DNA from: Pelagibius sp050043265
GTDB lineage: Bacteria; Pseudomonadota; Alphaproteobacteria; Kiloniellales; Kiloniellaceae
Length of the DNA: 36,176 bases
Assembly: GCA_050043265.1 (NCBI GenBank)
Contig: JBHJIR010000139.1
Coordinates: forward strand, 1 to 36,176
Direction: 5' to 3'
Positions 21,345-30,070 of this stretch are shown in pieces. Numbering within the stretch: position 1 is the stretch's first letter; every line of letters starts with the position of its first letter. A program made the translations under genes and the position numbers. Below the pieces are notes generated by a model. It was given only the letters and a program-made list of their open reading frames with translations. It had not been told where the DNA came from and did not search any database.

Positions 21345-22610
21345 CTAGAGCAGCAGCGTGAGCACGCCGGTGTAGCCGTAGAGCCGGTTGTTGCAGATTT
21401 CACCGTTGGCGAAGAATCCGGTGAGCGGCATGTCGCCGAAGGCCTCGCGAATCAGCTGCAGCTCTTCGGACTGCGGCCCGAAGAGGTGACGACCGCGCGC
21501 CACGCAGGAGAAGTAGAGCGCCCCGCGCGGCGCCCCGCCGGCGCGTTCGCGCAGATCCTCCAGCATGCGTTTCAGGTCGGCCTTCGCCGTCTGATGGTCG
21601 CGGCGGCAGACCCGCAGGCGCTCGCCGGGCCGCAGATCGGCACCGATCTGCAGCAGGCCGCGTGCCGGGTCGATGCCGATCAGGTTGCGCACCAGATAGT
21701 CGCCGGTATCGCTGCCGGTGATCGGCAAAGCAGCGAAGATGTAGCCGGCGATGCGGCTGAGGTCGCGGGCCAGCAGTTCGCCGACTTCCTCGCGCAGCAC
21801 CTCCAGCACCGGACGTCCGTCGACACTCTCGATCACGCCCGGTCCTTCGACCGCGGTGATCACATGTTCTTCGCCGATCAGGGAGCAGCCCTGGGAGAGC
21901 CCGGCCACCACCATCTGCTCGGAACTGAGCAGCACGCCGGAAAGGCCGCCTTCGGCCAGAACGCCCGATTCGAGAAGTCCGGATCCGAGATCGCCCGCCA
22001 CCTGGGGCAGGCTGTGTTCCGACGCGGTGAGGCCGCCGACCAGGAAGGCCGAGGTCGCCGCCGCCACGCCCTCGACAATGTCGATGATCGCCGTATTGCG
22101 CGGGTCGCCGTGCACCACGCCCAGGATCGGCCGGTGCTGCGCGATCCAGTCGCCGTGCGCCGCGGTGAAAGCCTGCAGGCCGCCGTCGCCGGGGGCGGCG
22201 GTGACCGGGGCAAAGGCGCGGAAGGCGTCGTCCGGCAGCGCCGCCACCAGCAGCGACAGCGCCGGCCGGTCGTAGTATTCGACACCGCTGGCCACCACGC
22301 CGAGCCCGACGGTGCCGACCCAGCGGGGAATGCCGGTGCGTTCGCGCAGGAAGGTGACGATGGAGCCGAGATCGTCGGCCAGAGCGTCGGTAGCGTAGAG
22401 GAAGCCCAGGTTGGCGCCCTCCGGCAGATCGCCGAGCGCCTCCAGGCAGCCCTTGGCAACGGCCGCCCAGGATTGTCCCGGGGATTGTCCGGGGGATTGT
22501 CCGGGGGATTGCCCGGGGTCGGCCGCCTCGGTTTCCTCCAACGCGGCGTGGGCCGCCTTGTAGCGGCCGGCGCGCTGGGCGCCGCATTCCAGGCTGGAGG
22601 TGAGGGTCAT
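21345..22610 (-). CDS. FIST N- and C-domain sensory protein
   Basis: The 421-residue protein matches the two FIST domains, found as intracellular sensors for small ligands, probably amino acids, often with signalling modules. The N-terminal FIST spans about 60-230 (LGFLYATDALADDLGSIVTF, TVGLGVVASGVEYYDRPALS, FLVGGLTASE). The C-terminal FIST spans about 235-415, ending RGALYFSCVARGRHLFGP, GDMPLTGFFANGEI and RLYGYTGVLTLL. No kinase or receptor is fused here. Residues 32-47 are a fourfold G-Q-S-P repeat in a linker, from a 12-bp DNA repeat. There is no signal peptide. The partner pathway is not visible. Confidence 0.88.
   Translation of the reverse strand: MTLTSSLECGAQRAGRYKAAHAALEETEAADPGQSPGQSPGQSPGQSWAAVAKGCLEALGDLPEGANLGFLYATDALADDLGSIVTFLRERTGIPRWVGTVGLGVVASGVEYYDRPALSLLVAALPDDAFRAFAPVTAAPGDGGLQAFTAAHGDWIAQHRPILGVVHGDPRNTAIIDIVEGVAAATSAFLVGGLTASEHSLPQVAGDLGSGLLESGVLAEGGLSGVLLSSEQMVVAGLSQGCSLIGEEHVITAVEGPGVIESVDGRPVLEVLREEVGELLARDLSRIAGYIFAALPITGSDTGDYLVRNLIGIDPARGLLQIGADLRPGERLRVCRRDHQTAKADLKRMLEDLRERAGGAPRGALYFSCVARGRHLFGPQSEELQLIREAFGDMPLTGFFANGEICNNRLYGYTGVLTLLL
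22471..22518 (-). repeat. In-frame 12-bp tandem repeat in FIST gene
   Basis: Four nearly identical 12-base units (consensus GATTGTCCGGGG on the plus strand) encode P-G-Q-S repeats near the N terminus. Differences among units are single bases. Copy number would vary the linker in steps of four residues. Confidence 0.85.
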
Positions 22611-22627
22611 GCCGCCTGGGTCCTGTC

Positions 22628-23377
22628 CTAGTTGCCGGCGCCCGGCCGCTCCGCGCCCGAACGCTCTGCGCCCGAACGCTCTGCAAGGGACTTGGCCTCC
22701 AGCAGGCGGACGACGTGAGGCTTGATGCGGGCGACGATCTCCGCCACGCCGGCGGCATTGGGGTGGATCCCATCGGCCTGGTTCAGCGCCGGATCGAGGG
22801 CAACGCCGTCCAGGAAGAAGGGGTAAAACGGCTGATCGTATTTCTTGGCGAGGCGCGGGAAGACCGCGTTGAAAGCCTCGCCGTATTCACGCCCCAGGTT
22901 GGGCGGCGCCAGCATGCCGGCGATCAGCACCGGCAGGTCTTCGCCGGTCAGCCGCGCCATGATGGCGTCGAGGTTGTCGTAGGTCGCCGCCGGATCGAGC
23001 CCGCGCAGGCCGGCGTTGGCGCCCAGTTCCAGGATCACCGCTTCGGGGTCGTCGGCCAGCGCCCAGTCGAGCCGCGCCCGGCCGCCGGCGGTGGTGTCGC
23101 CGGAATTGCCGGCAGTGATCACCGTCACGTCCAGGCCGTCGGCGCGCAGCGCCGCCTCCAACTGCTCCGGAAAGGTATCGCCCGGCGACAGGCCGTAGCC
23201 ATGGGTCAGGCTGTCGCCGAAGGCCATCAGGCGCACCGGCTCCGCCGCCGCCGTACCCGCCGCCAACCCAGCCGCCGCCCCGGCGAGGATCGGGGCGAGC
23301 ATCAGGGCGGGCATCAGGGCAGACGTCAGGCCCTGGCCGATCCTTCGTAAAGCCCTGAAATGTCGGGAAATGCGCAT
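22628..23377 (-). CDS. Arylesterase / lysophospholipase L1-type SGNH hydrolase
   Basis: The 249-residue secreted or periplasmic esterase (TesA-like) has a long signal region (residues 1-45, ending GTAAAEPV). FGDSLTHGYG holds Ser56, block II is GNSGDTTAGG, block III is GANAGLRG and DGIHPN supplies Asp202 and His205. Most relatives have GANDGLRG, so Ala122 replaces the usual Asp beside the oxyanion Asn; activity may still hold. The C terminus has three 5-residue repeats (AERSG, AERSG, AERPG). It is divergent from ybbA-ybbP, the arrangement conserved in many proteobacteria, so it may work with that ABC complex on lipids or esters. Confidence 0.9.
   Translation of the reverse strand: MRISRHFRALRRIGQGLTSALMPALMLAPILAGAAAGLAAGTAAAEPVRLMAFGDSLTHGYGLSPGDTFPEQLEAALRADGLDVTVITAGNSGDTTAGGRARLDWALADDPEAVILELGANAGLRGLDPAATYDNLDAIMARLTGEDLPVLIAGMLAPPNLGREYGEAFNAVFPRLAKKYDQPFYPFFLDGVALDPALNQADGIHPNAAGVAEIVARIKPHVVRLLEAKSLAERSGAERSGAERPGAGN
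22640..22684 (-). repeat. In-frame 15-bp tandem repeat at arylesterase C terminus
   Basis: Three 15-base units, two identical and one with a few changes (consensus GCCCGAACGCTCTGC), encode AERSG repeats after the folded domain. Confidence 0.8.
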
Positions 23378-23567
23378 CCGTCAGCCTGATGTGGGAAGGG
23401 CGCCGCCCGCCGTGGCGCCTTGCGAGGGAGAATCGAGCGTCTTCAAGACGTAAGGGCTTAGCGCCCGGGGATCAAGCCGGCCCGGCCCTCCGGGGACGCC
23501 TCTACCGCGTTGAAAAGTCCGCCAAACGGGCCATATGGCATCAAGGCCTTACAACAAAAAGCGAATC

Positions 23568-24380
23568 ATGAACCCGCGCGACCAAGCGACCGCCCCCGAG
23601 ACGTCCCGCGACACGGCCGGGGCCACGTCCCAGCCAGGGCCCAACGCCATGCCCAACGCCATGATTGAGCTGGCCGGTGTCGAGCTGACGCTGCCCTCGG
23701 CCGCCGGGCCGGTGCACATTCTGCGCGGCCTCGACCTGGCGATCGGCCGCGGCGAGACGGTCAGCGTGGTCGGCCCTTCGGGCTCCGGCAAATCCTCGAT
23801 GATGATGATCATCGCCGGGCTGGAGCGCGCCAGCAAGGGCGAGGTCACCGTCGGCGGCACCCGCTTCGACGGCCTGGACGAGGACTCGCTGGCCCGCTTC
23901 CGTCGCGATTCCGTCGGCATCGTGTTCCAGGACTTCCATCTGGTGCCGACCATGACGGCGCTGGAAAACGTCGCCATCCCGCTGGAGTTCGCCGGCCGCC
24001 GCGACGCCTTCGCGCGCGCGGCCGAGTGCCTGGAATCGGTGGGCCTGGGGCACCGCCTGACCCATTACCCGGGCCAGCTGTCCGGCGGCGAACAGCAGCG
24101 CACGGCGCTGGCCCGCGCCTTTGCCGCCGCCCCCGACCTGCTGCTGGCCGACGAGCCGACCGGCAACCTGGACGGCGAGACCGGCCAGCAGATCATCGAA
24201 CTGCTGTTCCGGCTGCAGGCCGAACACGGCACCACCCTGCTGCTGATCACCCACGACCCGCAGCTGGCCGCCCGCTGCGCCCGGTCGGTCAAGCTGCTCG
24301 ACGGCCTGATCGTGGATGACGTGACCAATGGCGACGTGATGGCCGGGGATGTAACGGCCAGCAGCGTGTCCGGGCTGTGA
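23568..24380 (+). CDS. ybbA: ABC transporter ATP-binding protein, YbbA type
   Basis: The ATPase has Walker A GPSGSGKS (69-76), Q-loop IVFQDFHL, signature LSGGEQQR (171-178), Walker B LLLADEPTGNLD and the switch His in LITHDPQ, all in the LolD/MacB/YbbA class. It powers the FtsX-type permease encoded next. The folded domain starts at MIELAGVEL (ATG at 23661). The N-terminal extension has a duplicated 12-bp unit (PNAM twice), and ATGs at 23535, 23568, 23649 and 23661 are all in frame. I list 23568, but the true start is uncertain. The stop overlaps the GTG of ybbP (GTGA). Confidence 0.9.
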   Translation: MNPRDQATAPETSRDTAGATSQPGPNAMPNAMIELAGVELTLPSAAGPVHILRGLDLAIGRGETVSVVGPSGSGKSSMMMIIAGLERASKGEVTVGGTRFDGLDEDSLARFRRDSVGIVFQDFHLVPTMTALENVAIPLEFAGRRDAFARAAECLESVGLGHRLTHYPGQLSGGEQQRTALARAFAAAPDLLLADEPTGNLDGETGQQIIELLFRLQAEHGTTLLLITHDPQLAARCARSVKLLDGLIVDDVTNGDVMAGDVTASSVSGL

Positions 24381-26977
24381 GCACCACGGCCCAGGCCGGC
24401 GCGTCCGGCGCGTCCGGCTTCGGGGGCCGCTGGCCGCTGGCCCTGCGCCTTGCCCGCCGCGAACTGCGCGGCGGCCTCAGGGGTTTCCGCATCTTCCTGG
24501 CCTGCCTGACCCTGGGCGTCACCGCCATCGCCGGCGTCGGCTCGGTGTCCGAATCCCTGCTGACCGGCCTGCAGCGCGACGGCCGCGTCCTGCTGGGCGG
24601 CGACATGGACCTGCGCCTGACCCATGTGGCGGCGACCCCCGAGCAGCAGGCCTTTCTCGACAGCCGCGCCGAGGTCTCCCGCGTCGCCGAGATGCGCGCC
24701 ATGGCGCGCGGTACGGAGGAAGACAGCCGCCGCGTGCTGGTCGAACTGCGCGCCGTCGACAGCCTCTACCCGCTGTTCGGCAGCGCCGAGATCACCCCGG
24801 CGGGTAACCTGGAAACCACGCTGGCCAAACGCGCCGGCCCCGACGGCGTTCATTGGGGCGCCGCCATCGACGGCAGCCTGCTGCGCCGGCTGAACATCGA
24901 GCCCGGCGCCCTGGTGCGCGTGGGCGACATCGACTACCGCGTCACCGCGGTGCTGGAGCGCGAGCCGGACCGGACCTCGCGCGCCTTCACCCTGGGGCCG
25001 ACCTTCATGGTCGCCCGCGACAGCCTGCCCGAGACCGGTCTGGTGCAGCCGGGCAGCCTGATCCAGTACCACTACCGCCTGCGCCTCGACCCCGGCGCCA
25101 CGCCGCAGGCCATGCGCGCGGCCCTGACCGAGACCTTCCCCGAAGCGGGCTGGCGCATCCGCGACACCACCGAGGCCGCGCCCGGTATCGGCCGCTTCAT
25201 CGACCGTCTGACGCTGTTCCTCACCCTGGTCGGCCTCACCGCCCTGCTGGTGGGCGGCGTCGGCGTCGGCAACGCGGTGCGCAGCTACCTGGACGGCAAG
25301 ACGCCGACCATCGCGACGCTGAAGTGCCTGGGCGCGCCGGGCCGGCTGATCTTCCAGGTCTACATGGCGCAGATCCTGGCACTCGCCCTCATCGGCATCG
25401 TGCTCGGCCTGGTGCTCGGCGCCGCCGCGACCTACGCCGCCGCCGGCATTCTGGGCGACGCCCTGGGCTGGCGCGCCGAACTGGGCCTGTATCCGCTGCC
25501 GCTGGCGACCGCCGCCGCCTTCGGCGTGCTGACCGCCATCACCTTCTCGCTGTGGCCGCTGGCGCGGGCGCGCAGCGTCGCCGCCGCCAGCCTGTTCCGC
25601 GACCTTATCGCGCCGGCGGGTGGCGGGGCCGGCGCCGCCGGTAAACTGCTGCGTGCCACCCTGCCCGCCCTGCTGGTTTCCGGCGGCCTGCTGGCGGCCC
25701 TGGCGATCTTCACCGCCGCCGACCGCCGCCTCGCCTTCTTCTTCGTCATCGGCGCCATCGGCGCGCTGTTGCTGTTCCGCCTCGCCGCACTGGGCATCAT
25801 CGCCGCGGCGCGGCGCCTGCCGCGGCCGCGCCGGCCCGGCCTGCGCCTGGCCCTGACCAACCTCTACCGGCCCGGCGCGCCGCCCGCCTCGGTCGTCATG
25901 TCCCTCGGCCTCGGCCTGACCGTCCTGGTCACCATCGCGCTGATCGAGGGCAACCTGTCGCGCCAGGTGCGCCAGAGCCTGCCGGAGGAAGCCCCGGGCT
26001 TCTATTTCATCGACATCCAACCCGACCAGGTCGCCGACTTCGACGCCCTTGTGGAGAGTTTCCCCGGCGTTACCGAACTGCGCCAGGTGCCGATGCTGCG
26101 CGGACGCATCGCCGCGGTGAACGGCGTGCCGCCCAGCGAACTGGAGATTCCCAGCGACGTGCAGTGGGTGTTCCGCGGCGACCGCGGCCTGACCTGGATG
26201 CGCGAACCGCGCGCCGACGACCACCTGACCGCCGGGCAATGGTGGCCGGCCGACTACGACGGCCCGCCGCTGGTCTCGCTGCACGACGAGGTCGGCCGCG
26301 CCCTGGGCATCGGGCCCGGCGACAAGCTGAGCATCAACATCCTGGGCCGCGACGTCGAGGTGACCATCGCCAACCTGCGCGAGATCGACTGGGCCAACCT
26401 CAGCATCAACTTCGTGATGATCTTCTCGCCCGGCCTGCTGGAACAGGCACCGCAGAGCCACATCGCCACGGTGAAAGCCGACGCGGAAACCGAAGATGCG
26501 CTGGAGATCGCCGTCACCGACCGCTTCACCAATGTCTCCTCGATCCGCGTGAAAGAGGCGCTGGAACAGGTCGGCGCGCTGATCGCCCAGATCGCCGTCG
26601 CCGTGCGCGCCATCGCCGCCGTCGCCCTGGTGGCCGGCGTGCTGGTGCTGGCCGGGGCGGTCGCCGCCGGGCACCACCGCCGGGTCTATGACTCCGTGGT
26701 GCTGAAAGTGCTGGGTGCCACCCGGCGCAGCATCGCCCAGGCCTTTCTGCTCGAATACGGCCTGCTCGGCCTGGTCACCGCCACCATCGCCGCGGGCATC
26801 GGCACCCTGGCCGCCTGGCTGGTGCTGACCGAGATCATGCGGGCCGATTTCGTCTTCCTGCCCCAGGCGGTGATTCTGACCGCCCTGCTGGCCACCGCCA
26901 TCACCGTCGGCTTCGGATTCCTGGGCACCTGGCGGGCCCTCGGCCAGAAGGCCGCGCCCCTGCTGCGCAACGAATAG
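24377..26977 (+). CDS. ybbP: FtsX-family ABC transporter permease, YbbP type
   Basis: The 866-residue inner-membrane protein starts at a GTG overlapping the ybbA stop. It has an N-terminal helix (FRIFLACLTLGVTAIAGV), a large periplasmic domain (about 55-265) and a first FtsX block (about 270-420, starting FIDRLTLFLTLVGLTALL). More helices, a second periplasmic domain (about 535-715) and a last FtsX block (LIAQIAVAVRAIAAVALVAG to the C terminus) follow. The length suits YbbP, larger than LolC/E. With YbbA and the divergent arylesterase this forms the conserved ybbA-ybbP-tesA neighbourhood, thought to handle lipid or hydrophobic substrates at the envelope; the true substrate is unknown. Confidence 0.92.
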   Translation: MSTTAQAGASGASGFGGRWPLALRLARRELRGGLRGFRIFLACLTLGVTAIAGVGSVSESLLTGLQRDGRVLLGGDMDLRLTHVAATPEQQAFLDSRAEVSRVAEMRAMARGTEEDSRRVLVELRAVDSLYPLFGSAEITPAGNLETTLAKRAGPDGVHWGAAIDGSLLRRLNIEPGALVRVGDIDYRVTAVLEREPDRTSRAFTLGPTFMVARDSLPETGLVQPGSLIQYHYRLRLDPGATPQAMRAALTETFPEAGWRIRDTTEAAPGIGRFIDRLTLFLTLVGLTALLVGGVGVGNAVRSYLDGKTPTIATLKCLGAPGRLIFQVYMAQILALALIGIVLGLVLGAAATYAAAGILGDALGWRAELGLYPLPLATAAAFGVLTAITFSLWPLARARSVAAASLFRDLIAPAGGGAGAAGKLLRATLPALLVSGGLLAALAIFTAADRRLAFFFVIGAIGALLLFRLAALGIIAAARRLPRPRRPGLRLALTNLYRPGAPPASVVMSLGLGLTVLVTIALIEGNLSRQVRQSLPEEAPGFYFIDIQPDQVADFDALVESFPGVTELRQVPMLRGRIAAVNGVPPSELEIPSDVQWVFRGDRGLTWMREPRADDHLTAGQWWPADYDGPPLVSLHDEVGRALGIGPGDKLSINILGRDVEVTIANLREIDWANLSINFVMIFSPGLLEQAPQSHIATVKADAETEDALEIAVTDRFTNVSSIRVKEALEQVGALIAQIAVAVRAIAAVALVAGVLVLAGAVAAGHHRRVYDSVVLKVLGATRRSIAQAFLLEYGLLGLVTATIAAGIGTLAAWLVLTEIMRADFVFLPQAVILTALLATAITVGFGFLGTWRALGQKAAPLLRNE

Positions 26978-27158
26978 GCGCTGCCGTCCGAATACACAGG
27001 CGCAGGCTGTGATTTAGACGCTTGATTTCGCAGCAGAATTTACGCACCGCTCGTGCGGAAATAGGCTTGATTCAGGTGCCGTAACCCCCAATATTAGAGG
27101 CTGAATTCATGGGCAGAGCGTGGCCTCCGGTCGCGCATCGCAACGAAAGGGTGCTTTG

Positions 27159-27890
27159 ATGGCTCTCGGTGATCGCAGATACATGTCGCAGACTCAAACG
27201 CAGGCTGGCGCCGCGCAATACGACGAGGGCCTGCGCAAGTACATGCTGGGCGTCTACAACTACATGACCGTGGCGATGGCCATCACCGGTCTGGTGGCCT
27301 ACCTGCTGGCCGACCAGATGCTGCGCAGCCCCGAGTTGGTCCAGACCGTATACGGCAGCCCGCTGAAGTGGGTGATCATGCTGGCGCCGCTCGGCTTCGT
27401 GTTCTTCCTGTCGGCGCGCATCAACAAGATGGCCGCCTCGACGGCGCAGATCACCTTCTGGATCTTCGCCGGGGCGATGGGCCTGTCGCTGGCCTCCATC
27501 TTCCTGGCCTACACCGGTGAGTCGGTGGCCAAGGTGTTCTTCATCACCGCCGGTTCCTTCGCGGGCCTCAGCCTGTTCGGCTACACCACGAAGAAGAACC
27601 TGTCGGGCATGGGCAGCTTCCTGTTCATGGGGCTGATCGGCCTGATCCTCGCCTCGGTGGTGAACATCTTCCTCGCCTCCTCGGCGATGGCCTTCGTGAT
27701 CTCGGTGGTGGGCGTGCTGGTCTTTGCCGGCCTCACCGCCTATGACACCCAGCAGATCAAGAACATGTACTACGCCGCCGACAGCGGCGAGGTGACGACC
27801 AAGAAGTCGATCATGGGCGCGCTGCGTCTCTACCTCGACTTCCTGAACATGTTCCTCTTCCTGCTGCAGCTCTTCGGCAACCGCAACTAA
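27159..27890 (+). CDS. Bax inhibitor-1 / YccA family membrane protein
   Basis: The 243-residue protein has seven hydrophobic helices after an N-terminal cytoplasmic part. Family marks are YMTVAMAITGLVAYLL, ITAGSFAGLSLFGYTTKKNLS, GLTAYDTQQIKNMY and the final ALRLYLDFLNMFLFLLQLFG. TMBIM/BI-1 proteins are pH-sensitive Ca2+ leak channels in studied bacterial cases, and YccA-like members interact with FtsH; the role here is unproven. The ATG at 27159 has GAAAGG upstream. A strong terminator follows. The 180-bp upstream gap has AT-rich stretches but no clear promoter boxes. Confidence 0.93.
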   Translation: MALGDRRYMSQTQTQAGAAQYDEGLRKYMLGVYNYMTVAMAITGLVAYLLADQMLRSPELVQTVYGSPLKWVIMLAPLGFVFFLSARINKMAASTAQITFWIFAGAMGLSLASIFLAYTGESVAKVFFITAGSFAGLSLFGYTTKKNLSGMGSFLFMGLIGLILASVVNIFLASSAMAFVISVVGVLVFAGLTAYDTQQIKNMYYAADSGEVTTKKSIMGALRLYLDFLNMFLFLLQLFGNRN

Positions 27891-27914
27891 GCGCCGCCGA
27901 AAGCGCGACACACG

Positions 27915-27945
27915 AAAGGCCCGGAGCGAAAGTTCCGGGCCTTTT
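27915..27945 (+). terminator. Rho-independent terminator
   Basis: AAGGCCCGGA, a short GCGAAAG loop and TTCCGGGCC followed by TTTT form a stable hairpin with a U-tract just after the BI-1 family gene and before the convergent SDR pseudogene. Confidence 0.88.
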
Positions 27946-27967
27946 GCTTTGCACGACCGGGAACGGT

Positions 27968-28726
27968 TCAGATGCAACGGCCGCCGTCCACCTCCAGGGT
28001 GACGCCAGTGAGGAAGGCGGCTTCGTCGGAGGCGAGGAAGGTGGCCGCCTGGGCGATGTCCTTGGGCGTCGAGAAGCGCCCCAGCGGAATCGTCGCTTCG
28101 TACTACTTGCGGGTTTCCGGAGTGTCCGCCACGCCCATGATGGTTTCCATCAGCGCGGGCTCGCCGATCTCCGGTCAGATCGCGTTCACCCGGATGTTGT
28201 CCGGTGCCAGCTCCACCGCCATCGACTTGGTCAGCACGTTCACCGCGCCCTTGGAGGAATTGTAGACCGTGAGGCCCGGGCGCGGGCGCAGCGCCGCGGT
28301 GGAACTGGTGTTGATGATGCAGCCGCCGCCCTGGGCGCGCAGCAGCGGAATCGCCTCCAGCGCGGAGAGGTAGATCGCCTTCACGTTCACCGCGTAGATG
28401 CGATCGAATTCCTCTTCGGTCACCTCGGTCATCGGCTTGTTGCGGTGGGCGACGCCGGCATTGTTCACCAGGATGTCGAGGCGCCCGTAGGTATCCAGCG
28501 CGGCGCGCATCATCGCCGCCACGTCGGCCGTGTCCGTCACGTCGGCCTTGAGGCCGACCGCGGCGCCGCCGGCCCGGTCGAGCTCCGCCGCCACCGCTTC
28601 AGCCGCTTCGCCGGCGATGTCGGCCAGCACCACGCGGCCACCCTCGGCGGCGAACAGCCGGGCGATCCCGGCCCCGAAGCCGGAGCCCGCGCCGGTAACC
28701 ACGGCGACCTTTCCCTGCAGGCGCAT
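27968..28726 (-). pseudogene. SDR-family oxidoreductase with two in-frame stop codons
   Basis: The 253-codon frame is continuous and looks like a normal short-chain dehydrogenase. It has VTGAGSGFGAGIARLF (cofactor), NNAGVAH, NTSSTAALRPRPGLTVYNSSKGAV (Ser, Tyr, Lys) and the C-terminal FLASDEAAFLTGV with VDGGRCI. A TGA at 28175-28177 replaces an expected Cys in NAI-C-P, and a TAG at 28103-28105 interrupts RK-stop-YEATIPLGRF. There are no frameshifts. The truncated 183-residue product would lack the substrate loop and C terminus. Single-base errors in the sequence could equally explain this. An upstream -10-like TATAAT suggests it was expressed. Confidence 0.85.
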
Positions 28727-28804
28727 CTGTCTTCTCCTCCCGCGAAATCTTTTCCGGTGCCGGCGGCCGGTTCATGCCTCGCCGGGCAGCGCTATCATGC
28801 AACG

Positions 28805-28832
28805 ATTATAGACCTTTCGCCCTCGGGCAAGG
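28805..28832 (-). promoter_or_regulatory. Candidate promoter of the SDR pseudogene
   Basis: On the minus strand TATAAT (28805-28810) is a perfect -10 box, with CCTTGC sixteen bases upstream as a poor -35. It lies about 80 bp before the SDR start. The -35 is weak, so the call is tentative. Confidence 0.3.
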
Positions 28833-28886
28833 ATACTGTCCAACAATATTTCAGTACCTGCGAATTTGAACAACGATGAGGCTATT

Positions 28887-29177
28887 ATGCCGGCCTATGT
28901 TATTGCCCAGCTGACGGTGACCGATCCGGAGGGTTTCGAAGCCTATCGCCAGGCGGCGCCGCCGGTGATCGAGGCTTACGGCGGCCGCTGCCTGGTGCGC
29001 GGCAGCACCACGTCCCCCCTGGAAGGCGACCACGACAAACCGCGCGTCATCGTCCTGGAATTTCCAGACAAGGCGGCGGCGGAGCGCTTCTACAACTCGC
29101 CGGAATACCAGGAGATCCTGCCGTTACGGCGCAACACCGCCACCGGCTCCGTCGTGGTCGTCGAAGGCGGCGTCTGA
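28887..29177 (+). CDS. DUF1330 family protein
   Basis: The 96-residue protein matches DUF1330, a small ferredoxin-like alpha/beta-barrel dimer. It opens MPAYVIAQLTVTDPEGFEAY and contains GGRCLVRGS, then VIVLEFPDKAAAERFYNSPEYQEILPLR. The family has no settled function and is related in fold to monooxygenase-like dimers. The ATG at 28887 has GAGG five bases upstream; an earlier ATG-like start at 28866 is less likely. It is divergent from the SDR pseudogene. Confidence 0.9.
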   Translation: MPAYVIAQLTVTDPEGFEAYRQAAPPVIEAYGGRCLVRGSTTSPLEGDHDKPRVIVLEFPDKAAAERFYNSPEYQEILPLRRNTATGSVVVVEGGV

Positions 29178-29204
29178 GCAGCCCGACGGCTGGAGATCCG
29201 GACG

Positions 29205-29852
29205 CTAGAGGATGGTGTCGCTGAAGCCGGGCGGCTTCCAGCCGGCGCGCCATGCCTCCAGCGGCACCACGTGGGCGGCGCGGCCGTTATCCTCGAACCA
29301 GCTGTCGACCGCATAGGCCCGGCCGCTGGCGGTCTCCATGACGACCGCGGTCTGGTGCGGCCAGGCGCCGTCGATCAGGGCGCCGCGCCCGGCCCAGCCT
29401 TGCAGCTTGTGCCACTTCAGATAGCCGGCGCGCGCCAGCAGGGTCAGGTAGACCGAGGTGTTGGTGGTTTCGTCATAGCAGTCGAACTGGTCGTCGCCGC
29501 TCATCGCGTTGAAGGTGCCGCCAAGATCGGCGGCGGTGCCGGCCTTGGCCCCCACGGCATTTTCCAGCATGCCGATGGCGGTGGCGATGCGGCTGCGCTC
29601 GCTGCGGGCATCCGCCGCCGGTTCGGCGAAGAGATCGGCGACCGGGGCCCATTCCAGCGCGGTGAGACCGATTTCGCTGCGCAGGCGGCAGCCGTGGCCG
29701 TGGCAGATGGTGAAGCCGCCCACCTGGGCGCCGGCGACCTGGCGTTCGGTCATCAGATCATCGTAGCCGCCGCCCGAGGCGCCGCAGCCGGCCAAGGCGG
29801 CGGTGAGGGTGGCGGCCAGAGTCATCGCCGCAAGATTGAACCCGATTGCCAT
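29205..29852 (-). CDS. Putative lipoprotein with possible Cys-His-Asp triad
   Basis: The 215-residue protein has a lipoprotein signal with lipobox LAGC (Cys23), so it should be anchored in the envelope. CHGHGC follows at 50-55. The later part DDQFDCYDETTNT, GAWPHQTAVVMETASGRAYAVDSWFEDNG places Cys125, His166 and Asp183 in the order of papain-like or transglutaminase-type enzymes. I do not recognise the family by name, and the triad is only a suggestion from spacing. The ATG at 29852 is backed by AAGGGGAA. It is convergent with the DUF1330 gene and divergent from the oxaloacetate decarboxylase-like gene. Confidence 0.7.
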   Translation of the reverse strand: MAIGFNLAAMTLAATLTAALAGCGASGGGYDDLMTERQVAGAQVGGFTICHGHGCRLRSEIGLTALEWAPVADLFAEPAADARSERSRIATAIGMLENAVGAKAGTAADLGGTFNAMSGDDQFDCYDETTNTSVYLTLLARAGYLKWHKLQGWAGRGALIDGAWPHQTAVVMETASGRAYAVDSWFEDNGRAAHVVPLEAWRAGWKPPGFSDTIL

Positions 29853-30070
29853 TGTTCCCCTTGGCTTCCGCATCGCCCCGACCGGCCGGCATTTAAGCAC
29901 CGCGCCGCCGCCGGGGCAAAGCCACAGAGGCGGTACCGGCAGCCGCGGCGCCCCTGTATAAGCCCTTGCGGCGATGTGTTTTAATCGTCCCCACAGCAAG
30001 AGTTCAATCAAGACACGACGAGAGTGCCGCTGCCGCGACTGGCGGGGGCCGTAACAGGGAGGTTCATCCG

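Noticed and set aside
22471..22518. CRISPR-like array
   Set aside because: Units are 12 bp with no spacers and lie in frame in a coding gene, so this is a simple tandem repeat.
19158..22631. A 1,157-codon open frame on the plus strand
   Set aside because: It is the opposite-strand shadow of thpR, the aldo/keto reductase and the FIST gene in high-GC DNA; its translation has no recognisable domain and is Arg/Gln/His-rich.
24065..26677. An 870-codon minus-strand frame over ybbA-ybbP
   Set aside because: Shadow of the well-defined ABC permease genes; composition is Gln/Gly/His-rich with no motif.
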